A stretch of 64,000 nt of DNA from Pelotomaculum isophthalicicum JI (GTDB lineage Bacteria > Bacillota > Desulfotomaculia > Desulfotomaculales > Pelotomaculaceae): positions 1-64,000 of the forward strand of contig NZ_JAKOAV010000008.1 of NCBI RefSeq assembly GCF_029478095.1, written 5' to 3'. This document shows positions 8,885 to 18,341 of the stretch, piece by piece. The notes under the pieces were generated by a model, which saw only the letters and a program-made list of their open reading frames with translations, ran no database searches and was not told where the DNA came from. Position 1 is the first letter of the stretch. Each line of letters begins with the position of its first letter. Position numbers and translations under genes: made by a program.

Positions 8885-11254
8885 TCATTGATTTGAGATA
8901 TTTATGCTCCTTAATAACTCCTGTGCCCCTTTATGTTCAGGATTTAATAAAATAGCTCTTGATAAATCATCCCTAGCTCGTATTTTGTCATCTAATTTTA
9001 AATATAATGCGCCACGATTATACCGAACCCAAAACTCAGAAAAATCTAATTCTAGTGCTTTATTATAATGTAGCAATGCCTCATCTAAACTTTCTTCAGT
9101 AACATGTAAACAAAAAGCAAGATAATAATGCATATCTTTATCGTCAGGATATTTATTTATTAATTGTAAAAGTATCTTTTTAGCTTCGTTATAATTTAAA
9201 TTATCGACTAATTGCATAACATGTTTCCTTGCAGAGGAAATGTCAGTCATTTCATTCTTAAAAGGCAGGTTTGAATTCATACTGATATATTTGTAATAGT
9301 CTTTATCATAAGTCCATATATTTTTGGCTACTAAACCACTATTATTTTCATATACTATATTAAAGCCAAGCATTTCTAATCTTTGAATATTCTCTTTATA
9401 TTTTTTTTGTTGAACTTTATTTACCCCATAACCACTGGGCATTTTAGGAAGATATATATAATCAGAAGCTATAATGCCAATTAAGTTATTATCACTTATA
9501 GCCTTATATCTGGCTAACTTTATATTATCTGCGTTTATATCTTGTAATCTGGGAAAATAATCTTTACCAGAGGCGTACGCAGTCCTACCCAGCAAACTTT
9601 CAAATACAGTTCGTTCATCCTCTAACATTGAAACAACATCAGTTGCTTTTGTATTTTTAAGTACCCAATGAAATAAATCCCGCTCTTCAATTGAAATTTT
9701 CGGTGTATATTTCACTCCCGCGATACTTGCTGAACTACCAATACCAAAAGCTAATGACAATACTGCATTAATTAAAGTTAATAATATAGCTACCTTAACA
9801 AAATTATTGCAAGTACTCCTAGCCCACATTTCTTTTAAAATTAATACAAATAGAATAGGTAAGCTTACCTGTAGGATATTAAGAGATTTATGCAAGGTGT
9901 CAGAAGCAAAATTAGACAATAAACTTGCCATTATTGCAAGAAAACAAAAAGATAATAAGGGAAACCATTCTTTTTTCTTTATAAGAAGAATTGATAAAGG
10001 TAAAATTGCTACTGATACTCCACATGTGTCCACTATAAAACCAATATTATGAAAAATATTATCAGTTATACTTGTCACATTACCTACTGGACTTCCACCC
10101 TGGATAAATGCATTGATCGTATTAACATAATGTGGCAATATGAATACTAATTGAAGCACCCCAAATACAAGAACATAAGTAAACCATTGTTTAACTACGG
10201 CCTTTTTAACTAAAACATCTTCACGACTCAACGACTCAAAATACCTAATTAACAACCCAATTACAAATGCGGGTAACAAGAAAAGTGCCACAAAAAAGCT
10301 ACTTGAAACTATAAAGGCTAACATGATAGATATCATAAAAAAATATTTTCTCGAATGATGAAAAGCAAATGGTCTAACAAGGATATATAACGCATATATT
10401 GCAGGGACTATATGTTGAGGTAGCCACAATAAAGCAGCAAAAACAGGAAAAAGATGGTTCGGCACTCTGAATAGGATACCCAAAAACGAGTTGGCAATAT
10501 AACTATCCCATCCATAAAAGCTAATCCCAATTGAGAGTCCAGATAGAAATAATAAGAAGGATAGAATTCTCCATTTGTTCTCTTTAAAAATTTCACTAAC
10601 AAGATAATAACAAAGAATAACATAAATAATGCCACCCCAAACAAATTGAGCAACCACCATCTGTATTACGGCTCTTGGGAATAACGAAGCAAGGCAGGCT
10701 GGAGCTATATAGTACCCGGTGTAATACTGAAGCGGTACTCCAGGAGCAGCATAGTGAAATGCAGGCATCCCATTAGCCATAAGACTAGTAACTATCGCTA
10801 CATGTTTTTCAAAATCAAATACATTTGTCCCCATGAATATATGCCCATTACCAGCAGTAATTTCTAATGAACCAATGAGATATGGAGCATAGACAATTAA
10901 TGATCCAATAAATGCAATAACCCATATATTAAATGGGATAGCAATATTTAATGAAATTAATCCCTTCATTTCATGCTCTTCTTTAAAAATTGTTTTATAT
11001 TTATTTTTATTGGCAAATGTAATTATTATAATAATTAGCAAAGCAACTATCATTGAAATCTTAAGGCTTGATGTCGTAGACAGTCCTATTATTCCAATAA
11101 ATAACGGTGCACCAGCAAAACCTAGCACTAAAGACCAAAATAACTTACTCGTAAGATTTTGTATTTGCAAAGGGATTATTAAACAATATCCCACAATAAA
11201 ATAAATAAGACCAAGAAGCAAAAATGCAGTAATTTGAATTACTGATGCTTCCAT
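8885..11254 (-). CDS. Large polytopic membrane protein with C-terminal TPR module
   Basis: This is a 789-aa protein: about 500 residues of a dozen or so membrane helices, then an external or cytoplasmic region, then a TPR module from about 685 to the end. The membrane part, with a large loop containing PAFHYAAPGVPLQYYTGYY, resembles GT-C-type transferases or YfhO/DUF2298-like proteins, but I cannot assign a family. The C-terminal TPR carries DFSEFWVRYNRG (motif 740-748), also found in the FkbM protein and after the pyruvyltransferase in this locus. It is very AT-rich. A role in glycan polymerisation or as a lipid-linked sugar transferase is inference. Confidence 0.75.
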   Translation of the reverse strand: MEASVIQITAFLLLGLIYFIVGYCLIIPLQIQNLTSKLFWSLVLGFAGAPLFIGIIGLSTTSSLKISMIVALLIIIIITFANKNKYKTIFKEEHEMKGLISLNIAIPFNIWVIAFIGSLIVYAPYLIGSLEITAGNGHIFMGTNVFDFEKHVAIVTSLMANGMPAFHYAAPGVPLQYYTGYYIAPACLASLFPRAVIQMVVAQFVWGGIIYVILCYYLVSEIFKENKWRILSFLLFLSGLSIGISFYGWDSYIANSFLGILFRVPNHLFPVFAALLWLPQHIVPAIYALYILVRPFAFHHSRKYFFMISIMLAFIVSSSFFVALFLLPAFVIGLLIRYFESLSREDVLVKKAVVKQWFTYVLVFGVLQLVFILPHYVNTINAFIQGGSPVGNVTSITDNIFHNIGFIVDTCGVSVAILPLSILLIKKKEWFPLLSFCFLAIMASLLSNFASDTLHKSLNILQVSLPILFVLILKEMWARSTCNNFVKVAILLTLINAVLSLAFGIGSSASIAGVKYTPKISIEERDLFHWVLKNTKATDVVSMLEDERTVFESLLGRTAYASGKDYFPRLQDINADNIKLARYKAISDNNLIGIIASDYIYLPKMPSGYGVNKVQQKKYKENIQRLEMLGFNIVYENNSGLVAKNIWTYDKDYYKYISMNSNLPFKNEMTDISSARKHVMQLVDNLNYNEAKKILLQLINKYPDDKDMHYYLAFCLHVTEESLDEALLHYNKALELDFSEFWVRYNRGALYLKLDDKIRARDDLSRAILLNPEHKGAQELLRSINISNQ

Positions 11255-11369
11255 ACTCTATATCTCCAATCCTAAGAAGTTATAAAATGTTTGAATTTTA
11301 AATTCTCAAAATAACTTCCAAATATTTAATTCCTTCATAATAGCTTAATAATAATTGCTACATGCTAAA

Positions 11370-11942
11370 TCATATACCAAATATTATCCTCTCGACACCA
11401 GCACAAAGCATGTGGCCTGCTAGGAGGTGCACCTCTTGAATGCGTGGCGTACTGTCTGACGGTGCTTTTATTAACACATCACATATTCCGTTCATCCTGC
11501 CACCATTCTTACCTGTAAATCCAATTACCTGACACCCAATTTCGCGTGCAATATCTATGGCATATATAATATTAGGTGAGTTGCCTGAAGTACTAATAGC
11601 TATTAAAACATCACCTTGTCTTGCCATAGCCTTCATTTGCCGGGCAAAAACATATTCTGGCGGGTAATCATTTACCAGCGCCGTTAAGATTGACGTGTTA
11701 GTGGTAAGAGCACATGCCCTTAAAGGTTCTCTTTCAAGCATGAACCTTCCAACCAGTTCACCAGCCCAATGCTGAGCATCAGCGGCCGAACCACCGTTAC
11801 CTACCAAATATAATCCCCCATTACTTTTCAAACAACGTACAACAAGCTTTACAGCCTCTTCAATATGTTTAACAAATTCCACGTCGAGCGTAGATATCAC
11901 TTGTTGAGCCGTTGCAACCTGTTTCAATAATAAATCTCTCAT
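11370..11942 (-). CDS. gmhA: D-sedoheptulose 7-phosphate isomerase
   Basis: This 190-aa SIS-domain isomerase converts sedoheptulose 7-phosphate to D-glycero-D-manno-heptose 7-phosphate, the first step of heptose activation. It has the GNGGSAADAQHWAGELVGR loop, ISTSGNSPNII phosphate-binding serines and the C-terminal EVHLLAGHMLC helix carrying zinc ligands, all as in GmhA. An AAGGTGATAAC ribosome site precedes the ATG. Its base composition is less AT-rich than its left neighbour, consistent with a mosaic locus. Confidence 0.93.
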   Translation of the reverse strand: MRDLLLKQVATAQQVISTLDVEFVKHIEEAVKLVVRCLKSNGGLYLVGNGGSAADAQHWAGELVGRFMLEREPLRACALTTNTSILTALVNDYPPEYVFARQMKAMARQGDVLIAISTSGNSPNIIYAIDIAREIGCQVIGFTGKNGGRMNGICDVLIKAPSDSTPRIQEVHLLAGHMLCAGVERIIFGI

Positions 11943-12010
11943 GTTATCACCTTAAAAATATTTAAAAAAATATATATAATTTTTTCATAACCATAAATTT
12001 TAAGTTAAGA

Positions 12011-13114
12011 TTAAATTCTTAAAAATCGTTCTATTTTTTCAAACTGCTTCTCCCAATTTAATTCCTTTACTATCGCTTTCCGGCAATTACCTACCATTGT
12101 TTCGTACTCAAGTGTGCCATAAATTCGTAACGCCTGTTCAATAGAACGGCAAAAGGAATCATAATCCCACCTATCCATAACAATACCACACTTATAACGA
12201 TTGACTAATTCCTTGCATTGAGGATGTGGAGCAACTATAGGAGGCACACAGTCAAAAATTGATTCAAAAAACTTATTTGGCGCTGCATATAGAAAATTAT
12301 CATTAATAGGATTCCACATAACTATACTATAGGCATAATTCTTACGTAACCTTGCTAATACAATGTTTTCAACATATCCCAGATAACGTTCGGCACCACA
12401 GAGTTTAAAAAAGCTTTCAGTTAAAATTTGTTGATTGTCACCACCAATTAAACCATATAGATCGATGGGATAATCTTGTACTTTATTATTTAAGTAATAA
12501 TCGGCAAAAGTTAGATCCCGATCAATTGTGCCAGCATATAATATCCTACCATTTCTCTGATCGGAAGGTAAGGGACTGAATTCATAATCGTGATTAGCAC
12601 AGTTATACAAGATAACAGATGGGATATTTTTATACCCACGTAATTCAATGTCCCTTTTGGCCCGGTTCTCCTCAGGATAAATAATAAGGTCCACCAGTTT
12701 ATCAATACGGCGGTTTAATTCAATATCAAACATGCCATAAGCCGAGGTAGATTCAATGGCATAATATATCACATAACGGGGCCTGTAAGATATTTTCAAT
12801 AAAACAGGCAGACTATAGGTGCAAAATATAACCAATATATCCGGCTTAAACTTATTAATTTTTTTTGTAGAATTACTGATATATTCTACCCTGCCGGGAC
12901 TGCTATGAGGGTGAAATGTGGTATAAATTCTCTTTACATTAATTTCTGCGATAAGATTTTCCACTGGCGGTTTCTCTGGTTGATCCGGTTCCAACAGGAC
13001 ACTCTCAGCATGTCCGATATATTCACTAAGGGATTTCATGAAAGAAAGAATCTGTGGACTTCCGTAACCTACGCTAACATCGGACACGCCAAGTATTTTT
13101 AATTTTGAACTCAT
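12011..13114 (-). CDS. Glycosyltransferase, GT-B fold
   Basis: This 367-aa GT-B-like protein has an N-terminal LGVSDVSVGYGSPQI loop and a C-terminal half with RILYAGTIDRDLTFADYY, YAAPNKFFESIFDCVPPIVAP and a trailing helix that packs back on the first domain. The PNKFFE...PPIVAP block corresponds to the EX7E region of GT4 enzymes. It overlaps nothing and starts 13 nt after the next gene's stop, with GAGG before the ATG. Its sugar specificity is unknown. Confidence 0.8.
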   Translation of the reverse strand: MSSKLKILGVSDVSVGYGSPQILSFMKSLSEYIGHAESVLLEPDQPEKPPVENLIAEINVKRIYTTFHPHSSPGRVEYISNSTKKINKFKPDILVIFCTYSLPVLLKISYRPRYVIYYAIESTSAYGMFDIELNRRIDKLVDLIIYPEENRAKRDIELRGYKNIPSVILYNCANHDYEFSPLPSDQRNGRILYAGTIDRDLTFADYYLNNKVQDYPIDLYGLIGGDNQQILTESFFKLCGAERYLGYVENIVLARLRKNYAYSIVMWNPINDNFLYAAPNKFFESIFDCVPPIVAPHPQCKELVNRYKCGIVMDRWDYDSFCRSIEQALRIYGTLEYETMVGNCRKAIVKELNWEKQFEKIERFLRI

Positions 13115-13127
13115 TATAATAACCTCA

Positions 13128-15185
13128 TTAGCAGGAGCTATTTTTACTTATTTGCATTAGACTTTTCACTAGCTGGTTGGCGTTGTGTTTTTGCCTATAT
13201 TTAATGGTAAATTCCTGAGCTGTCCGTTGATAGTGTGGATAATTATCAATCATATCCCCCATTAGCTTCGGAATCTGTTCTGGAGATGAATAAGCAAGGC
13301 CTATAACACCTAAAGGTAATTTCTCAGATATGGAATCTTTTTTAATAAAATTAAGTGTAATATCAGAAATAGTAATGGTAAAGTCTCCAAAAGCATTACT
13401 GAAACCCAGCCATATTCTCTTTGAAAGCGGGTCAATTCGAACCAACCCTGAAACATTTCTTGTAATATTTCTACCTAAAACAAAAGAATGGCTTGAGATA
13501 GATCTTTTATACTGGTCAAGCTGGTCTACGTATACTTCCGCATACACCCCAGGCCGGGTTGTTTCATCAAAGCAAAAAGATATCAGAAGATTTCCCGCTC
13601 CTTCAGGTATATCCATCCAGCAAAATGATTTTGCAGACCTACCCCCGAATATCAGGTTACTCTTAGTCATAGGATTTAATTTTTTATTACCTAAATTTGC
13701 CCACTTCAATTTATTCCCATCTATATTCTGGATACTCTCCATTGTTCGGCTTATTTCTTTATGGTATTTATAGGTTTCATGGATAAACTCTTCCACCAGC
13801 CATGTACCTGCGGGCACGATAACCGGTTTGCCCGCGATTAAAAACTCAACCAGCGCGCCTGAACTTCTCGCGTAATAATTATCCTTGTCATAAAACAGAA
13901 GACCGATATCACCGGAAAGTATAAGATTGCAATATTCATCCGATGAAAGAGGCCTTTTAATTACTTGAATCTTATCATCAGGCATTATTTCCAACTGGTC
14001 TCTGGCAAAGACTATATCCGCATTATTTTCTAACCGTGTAAAAGCAAAATTTGATTGAAGGAGAAAACTGAGTTTTCCGGCATCAACATAATCCTCCCAA
14101 AGATCCCGAATGATTCCAGGTAAATATTGATACCCCTTTTCCCGCCTGGCGTCCCCGGCATATACTGCCTTAAGTGGATATCCTTTTTCTTTTTGAGCCA
14201 TATATTCCTGAAATCTGTTGTTAACCGGTATGGGTAAAGTATTAAATTGAAAGATATTAAGACTGTTGTATTGGGTCGTTAACTTTTCAGTATCGGTAAA
14301 AAAACATACCTTTTGACCAGAAAGATTATTTTTAAAATGCAAAAAGGCGTTACGTAAGGGCTTAATATTATTTCTCTGGGTCAGGTACTCTGGTTCCCTG
14401 CCAAAATATAAATTTCTTCTAAACACCAGGTTCCATGACGGTTTAATTGAATCATTTTTTTTCTTCTTAAAGTAGTCGAGTAGGCCCATTAAATCAACTT
14501 CAGACAAAGTTGGAATGAATATTATATCTTCATTTTCCAGTTTAACCCGTTCGAATAAATTTTCGGTAGCCTTTCTAAAAGCTCTAATTCTTCTTAACTG
14601 ATGAATATAAAAGATTAACTTACCTTTGTACTTTATAACAGCGATCAGAGGATGGATAATAACCTTGATAAAATTCAAAAATTCTTTCAATACATTTCCA
14701 ATATAGCCTGTTTTAAACGGATAAAAGATTACATTAAGTAAACTTCTAAATCCTTTTGCAATCTTCGTTAAATAAATAAGTGGAATAAGGATAAAAAACC
14801 ATGTAACAAGCTGACGTGCATTATAAGACTGCGAAAATAACAATTCCTTGTATTGATTTCTGACTAGCCATAGGAACCCCACAGATGAATACCCAAGAGA
14901 TAATTTTAACCTTACTTTAATTGAATTAATCTTACTTTTAATCTTTTCAAAAAAACTGTATTGTTTATAAATGGTCCTGGATAGTCCCCAAAAATCATAT
15001 TTATAAACAGGGTATACATCAGCAATATATTCTGTCTCACTTCTATCCAACTTAAAATCTCGGTTTGTTGCTAAAATAGTTTTTAATCCTTCTTCTTTGG
15101 CAGCCCGAAGAACATGAACGGCATATTCGTAATAATGACCACCAAATTCACGAATTGAGTGGTCAATTAATATGAACTTAGGCAT
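13128..15185 (-). CDS. Long GT-B-like glycosyltransferase with C-terminal beta domain
   Basis: This is a 685-aa protein. The N-terminus MPKFILIDHSIREFGGHYYEYAVHVL resembles GT4 N-domains; a hydrophobic patch lies near 125-165 and a basic helical insert near 185-225. The nucleotide-sugar half (about 330-480) includes KAVYAGDARREKGYQYLP and SSGALVEFLIAGKPVIVPAGTW. A further beta-rich segment (about 525-630) and a short C-terminal GT-like helix block (IPKLMGDMIDNYPHYQRTAQEF) follow. The interrupted GT domain with an inserted beta-sandwich is unusual. It overlaps the FkbM gene by 19 nt. Confidence 0.75.
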   Translation of the reverse strand: MPKFILIDHSIREFGGHYYEYAVHVLRAAKEEGLKTILATNRDFKLDRSETEYIADVYPVYKYDFWGLSRTIYKQYSFFEKIKSKINSIKVRLKLSLGYSSVGFLWLVRNQYKELLFSQSYNARQLVTWFFILIPLIYLTKIAKGFRSLLNVIFYPFKTGYIGNVLKEFLNFIKVIIHPLIAVIKYKGKLIFYIHQLRRIRAFRKATENLFERVKLENEDIIFIPTLSEVDLMGLLDYFKKKKNDSIKPSWNLVFRRNLYFGREPEYLTQRNNIKPLRNAFLHFKNNLSGQKVCFFTDTEKLTTQYNSLNIFQFNTLPIPVNNRFQEYMAQKEKGYPLKAVYAGDARREKGYQYLPGIIRDLWEDYVDAGKLSFLLQSNFAFTRLENNADIVFARDQLEIMPDDKIQVIKRPLSSDEYCNLILSGDIGLLFYDKDNYYARSSGALVEFLIAGKPVIVPAGTWLVEEFIHETYKYHKEISRTMESIQNIDGNKLKWANLGNKKLNPMTKSNLIFGGRSAKSFCWMDIPEGAGNLLISFCFDETTRPGVYAEVYVDQLDQYKRSISSHSFVLGRNITRNVSGLVRIDPLSKRIWLGFSNAFGDFTITISDITLNFIKKDSISEKLPLGVIGLAYSSPEQIPKLMGDMIDNYPHYQRTAQEFTIKYRQKHNANQLVKSLMQISKNSSC

Positions 15186-16369
15186 TTAGAAACCTCTTCT
15201 AAACTATTTAAGATATTTTTTACACCTGGATGATTAGGGTCTAACTGTAAGGCTCTTAACAAATCCTCCTTGGCGTCTTTATAATTCCCAGTGTTAAAAT
15301 AAAATGAACCTCTGTTATATCTAATCCAGAACTCATTAAATCCCATTTCTAGTGACTTATTATATAATTTAATTACATCTTCAGAACCTTTATTATTCAT
15401 ATGCATACAAAAAGCAAGTAGGTAAAATGCCTCAGCGTTATTTTCATCTCTTTGTACAATTTTATTTAATATTAACTCAGCGTTGTTAAACTGGCTATTA
15501 TCAATCAGTTTCCTTGCCTCAGATATTAGAGATTTTTGCCTTTCTCTCTCCGCTAATTCATTTATTTCGTATCCTGAAACATGTATAACATGTTTTCGAT
15601 ATTCATCATTTTTAATCTTTTTACTTGCTAGGATATAACGAATTTTCTTCTTGTATTCTTTAGAATATATCTCTCCATCTACTACTTTTCCAGTTTTTAA
15701 ATCCAAAAAACAATATCCATAACTATCTAATAATTCAACAAGTTCATTTAAACTACCACCAATGCCTTTAATGCCTTCCCCATGTGTCTCAATTACAATA
15801 TCTGGTCCTTTACAGGATAATAAGTTAGTCATTCCTAAAACAGCTATATACTCTGCACCTTCTATATCAATTTTTATAAGATCTGGGAATACATTTTTCC
15901 TTATGCAATAGTCGTCAATTTTTACTGTCTGAATTTTTCTTTTTTCAGCATCCGGGTATTTATTGATAATACTAGCATTACCCGTTGAAGCTACACTTTT
16001 ATATCCAGGTATAGCATAAAATTCGACCTCTATATCTGTCTTATCTCCTACAAAAATATTATTTAATAAAACAATATCTTCTAAATTATTAACCATAACT
16101 ATTTCTTTTTCTTTTTCAATAACATCCGCATTGGCCTCAAATGAATGGACTTGTCCTTCTTCACCTACTAATCTTGCTAACAATGTTGTCATTACCCCAT
16201 AAGATGCCCCAATATCAAAAACGATTCCACCTAATATTTTTGACAACTTAAATCCTATGAATGCATAAGGCTCGAAATCAAATCTCTGTCTATTGGGGGA
16301 TACAGGTAGTACCCCCTCAAATGTCTTTGGTACAATCATATCCATACCATTAATATTTGAACTATGCAA
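15167..16369 (-). CDS. FkbM methyltransferase fused to EFWxRYNRG TPR module
   Basis: This 400-aa protein has an N-terminal FkbM-family SAM-dependent methyltransferase (about 40-235), with IVFDIGASYGVMT and LIKIDIEGAEY. From about 275 to the end is a TPR module containing FYLLAFCMH and MGFNEFWIRYNRG (346-354), homologous to modules in two other proteins of this locus. It probably O-methylates a sugar of the glycan, and the TPR may dock it to the assembly machinery (inference). Translation starts at a TTG with GAGGTGA nine bases upstream. Confidence 0.88.
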   Translation of the reverse strand: MHSSNINGMDMIVPKTFEGVLPVSPNRQRFDFEPYAFIGFKLSKILGGIVFDIGASYGVMTTLLARLVGEEGQVHSFEANADVIEKEKEIVMVNNLEDIVLLNNIFVGDKTDIEVEFYAIPGYKSVASTGNASIINKYPDAEKRKIQTVKIDDYCIRKNVFPDLIKIDIEGAEYIAVLGMTNLLSCKGPDIVIETHGEGIKGIGGSLNELVELLDSYGYCFLDLKTGKVVDGEIYSKEYKKKIRYILASKKIKNDEYRKHVIHVSGYEINELAERERQKSLISEARKLIDNSQFNNAELILNKIVQRDENNAEAFYLLAFCMHMNNKGSEDVIKLYNKSLEMGFNEFWIRYNRGSFYFNTGNYKDAKEDLLRALQLDPNHPGVKNILNSLEEVSKCLSSY

Positions 16370-16379
16370 TTATTTCACC

Positions 16380-17318
16380 TCAAACATTTGAATATCTGGC
16401 ATTTCTAATTATGGTGTAACATTTTATTAATTCCCTGATTCCCTTGTCCAATGAGTGTGCAGGCTTAAATCCGGTACTTTCTATTTTCTCATTGGATACG
16501 ATATAGTCTCTTTTATCTGGATCTTCTCCGATGGGAGCCTCCATATATATAAACCCAGGTATTTGCTTTTTAATTTCCGCACATAACTCCAACTTCGAAA
16601 GATTCGCATCGCTCAGACCCACATTATACGGCTCATTTTTCATGCGATCAAAGTTTTTAATACCGTGCAAGAATGCACTGGCAACGTCTCTGATGTGGAT
16701 ATAATTACGCTTAAAGTGGCCCTCAAAAACAACTACCACACGATCGGTTACCGCGCGGTAAACGAAATCGTTTACCAGCAAGTCCACCCTCATCCTTGGT
16801 GAAGTCCCAAAAACAGTGGCCAGGCGGAAAGAAATAGCATTGCCAGCTTCAAGAATGGCTTTTTCCGACTCAACCTTAGTGACGCCGTACAGTGAAATCG
16901 GCTTGAGGGGAGTTTCTTCCGTGCAGAACTTGTCTTTCTCACCAATGCCGTAGCCGCTATTGGTACATGGATATAAAATGGCCTGGCCTCTTGAACGCAG
17001 GGATAGTAATAATTTTATTGCGTCATAATTAGTAGTCTGAGTGGCAATAGGATCAATTTTACACAAGGGTGCTCCTACTAAAGCTGCCAGTGGGATTATA
17101 ATATCCGCATTCTTCATAACCTCTTTCATTGTAGCTTTATCGCGACAATCGCCACGTACCACGGAAAAGTGTTCATTTGCGCAACATTCCAGCAGACTAT
17201 TTTGTTTGAACATAAAATTATCTAGAACCTTAACTTCATATCCTTCAGCTAAAAGTACAGGTACGATTACAGAGCCTAGATATCCGGCTCCCCCTGTGAC
17301 AAGAATCTTTGTCGTCAT
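16380..17318 (-). CDS. NAD-dependent epimerase/dehydratase (extended SDR)
   Basis: This 312-aa extended short-chain dehydrogenase has the NAD motif VTGGAGYLGS, PCTNSGYG, and the catalytic YGVTK. It is likely an epimerase or dehydratase acting on a nucleotide-activated sugar. It is separated from hddA by about 40 nt with AAGGAGATATAAC before the ATG. Next to hddA/hddC, GDP-heptose is an attractive substrate, as in Campylobacter and Yersinia modified-heptose pathways, but this is inference. Confidence 0.85.
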   Translation of the reverse strand: MTTKILVTGGAGYLGSVIVPVLLAEGYEVKVLDNFMFKQNSLLECCANEHFSVVRGDCRDKATMKEVMKNADIIIPLAALVGAPLCKIDPIATQTTNYDAIKLLLSLRSRGQAILYPCTNSGYGIGEKDKFCTEETPLKPISLYGVTKVESEKAILEAGNAISFRLATVFGTSPRMRVDLLVNDFVYRAVTDRVVVVFEGHFKRNYIHIRDVASAFLHGIKNFDRMKNEPYNVGLSDANLSKLELCAEIKKQIPGFIYMEAPIGEDPDKRDYIVSNEKIESTGFKPAHSLDKGIRELIKCYTIIRNARYSNV

Positions 17319-17357
17319 AAATGTTATATCTCCTTTTCTTGGTTGTATTTTTTCAAA

Positions 17358-18341
17358 TTAAATATTCGATATGATTTGGCAACCGGGCGCGTTAATCCGG
17401 AACGAAAGCTCGTAATAGCCTTTAAGCCTTTCTCTGACGGCTTCCTTCTTTTCAGGAGGGACAAATAAAAGGACAAAACCTCCGGCTCCCGCCCCTAAAA
17501 GCTTGCCGCCGATGGCGCCGGCCTCTCTACCAGTTTCGTAGATAAAATCTATATCGCTGTTTGATATGGAATCCTCCAGCCTTTTCTTCTCAAGCCAGGA
17601 AAGGTGAAGCAGCCGGCCGAATTCCTCAATTGGCTCGTTGCCCGTCAATATGTTATAACCTTTATCCACCAGGGAGAGCATTTTTTTGAGCCGTTCCTTA
17701 TTGTCATCCATTCTATCAATTTGCTTTTTTACAATATTGTCTGCCCGCCTTTTTACGCCCGTAAAAAATATCATCAGATGCTCCTGAAACTCATTTATCC
17801 TTGCGGGAGACAGTGGCAGCCGGTTGACCACAATGTCTCTCTCGCTGCGAAATTCGATAAGATTGAACCCTCCCACCGCGGCAAAGGTCTGATCCTGGCA
17901 GCCGATATTTTCTTTTAAGACATTCCGCTCCATGGCAATCGCATCGTAAGCCAGGTCTATACCATGGATAAACCGACCTCGGTAAGCATAAAGAGCTTGC
18001 AACAACGCCACCACAAACGTGGACGAGGAGCCCAGACCTGTAAACGCGGGCAGATTGGCAAAATAATTTATTTCTACATCTTCAGTAATTTCACATCGTC
18101 TCAGGCATTCGCGAAAAGGCGCATGTGCAATTTCGTCGATGGATTTTACCTGTTCAACTTTGCTGTAAGAAACCCTTATCGGATATTCAAACAACTGACC
18201 AATACGTTTACTAACTGCTATATAAGCAAACTTGTCAATGGCCGTACCGATAACAGCCCCACCGTGTTTGAGAAAAAACTCCGGGTAATCGGTTGCACCG
18301 CCCAAAAAACTGACCCTAACAGGTGCTCTTGCAATTATCAA
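17358..18341 (-). CDS. hddA: D-glycero-alpha-D-manno-heptose 7-phosphate kinase
   Basis: This 327-aa GHMP kinase phosphorylates C1 of heptose 7-phosphate, giving the 1,7-bisphosphate. It has the N-terminal RAPVRVSFLGGATDYPEF, the ATP-binding GLGSSSTFVVALL and the C-terminal GAGAGGFVLLF glycine motif. HddA is specific to the GDP-alpha-heptose branch known from the S-layer glycan of Aneurinibacillus thermoaerophilus and from capsules. It starts at a TTG overlapping the last bases of hddC, so the two are translationally coupled. GHMP relatives include fucokinase-like enzymes, but hddC next door supports the call. Confidence 0.92.
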   Translation of the reverse strand: MIIARAPVRVSFLGGATDYPEFFLKHGGAVIGTAIDKFAYIAVSKRIGQLFEYPIRVSYSKVEQVKSIDEIAHAPFRECLRRCEITEDVEINYFANLPAFTGLGSSSTFVVALLQALYAYRGRFIHGIDLAYDAIAMERNVLKENIGCQDQTFAAVGGFNLIEFRSERDIVVNRLPLSPARINEFQEHLMIFFTGVKRRADNIVKKQIDRMDDNKERLKKMLSLVDKGYNILTGNEPIEEFGRLLHLSWLEKKRLEDSISNSDIDFIYETGREAGAIGGKLLGAGAGGFVLLFVPPEKKEAVRERLKGYYELSFRINAPGCQIISNI

